Translations under genes and position numbers: made by a program
Assembly (NCBI GenBank): GCA_035551935.1
Contig: DASZMJ010000544.1
Location: 1 to 21,376, forward strand
DNA: 21,376 nt
Origin: DASZMJ01 sp035551935
GTDB taxonomy: Bacteria > Planctomycetota > Planctomycetia > Isosphaerales > Isosphaeraceae
Direction: 5' to 3'
The notes under the pieces: generated by a model
What the model saw: only the letters and a program-made list of their open reading frames with translations
Told to the model about the DNA's origin: nothing
Database searches by the model: none
Part shown: positions 21,350 through 21,376 of the stretch, piece after piece
How the letters are laid out: each line of letters starts with the position of its first letter
How positions within the stretch are numbered: position 1 is the stretch's first letter

Positions 21350-21376
21350 GGTGCGTCGAGTCCGCGACGACGCACC
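21346..21376 (+). repeat. REP-like hairpin cut by the right edge
   Basis: GTAG (21346-21349) is followed by GGTGCGTCG (21350-21358), a 9-base loop and the exact complement CGACGCACC (21368-21376). The arms may continue past the window. It fits the same GTAG-plus-palindrome layout as the elements at 11684, 13052 and 19055, and it supplies the stop codon of the preceding gene. Confidence 0.6.

Overview
The window looks like chromosomal DNA from a planctomycete, most likely of the Isosphaeraceae. It is very GC-rich, with strong G/C preference at third codon positions. It carries families typical of that group: a paired DUF1549/DUF1553 protein and DUF1501 protein, a secreted protein with a DE-F-ICDGGDR / VCIYAPRFAAV core and a DUF11 tail, and a 'SGPRTPEGK...N..THGL' protein. 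Taxonomy is inferred from gene content only.

Layout. Positions 1-1027 (minus) hold a frameshifted gene of the SGPRTPEGK family that runs off the left edge. Positions 1028-1628 are a 600-base non-coding stretch with a candidate operator and promoter. Positions 1629-10574 (plus) are one long, tightly packed, co-directional array built around the SUF iron-sulfur cluster assembly operon: sufR - sufC - aspartyl-protease remnant - xisH - xisI - sufB - secreted hypothetical - broken antitoxin-like gene - hicB - frameshifted hicA - sufD - four-helix-bundle cassette - two-domain rhodanese - sufE - sufT-like DUF59 gene. Positions 10764-11677 hold a separately promoted XRE regulator whose LexA/S24-like domain has lost its catalytic serine. 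Positions 11770-15973 (minus) hold a LolA-like secreted protein, the DUF1549/DUF1553 protein and the DUF1501 protein. Positions 16129-19046 (plus) hold two tandem secreted proteins that share a homologous domain. Positions 19259-21349 (plus) hold a DUF255/YyaL thioredoxin-fold protein.

How the genes work together. The Suf core (scaffold ATPase complex SufB-SufC-SufD, sulfur-transfer protein SufE, maturation factor SufT) would be controlled by the Fe-S-sensing repressor SufR. No cysteine desulfurase (SufS) gene lies in the array; a thiosulfate:cyanide sulfurtransferase-type rhodanese sits beside sufE instead. The most striking feature is that the three scaffold genes are separated by small accessory modules normally found in mobile, toxin-antitoxin or defence contexts: XisH/XisI, HicB/HicA, a four-helix-bundle gene with matching inverted repeats, and a protease remnant. 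Several are broken or internally deleted while every suf gene is intact.

Intergenic spaces in the right half carry long perfect or near-perfect hairpins. Four of them fit the GTAG-plus-palindrome layout of REP/REPIN elements.
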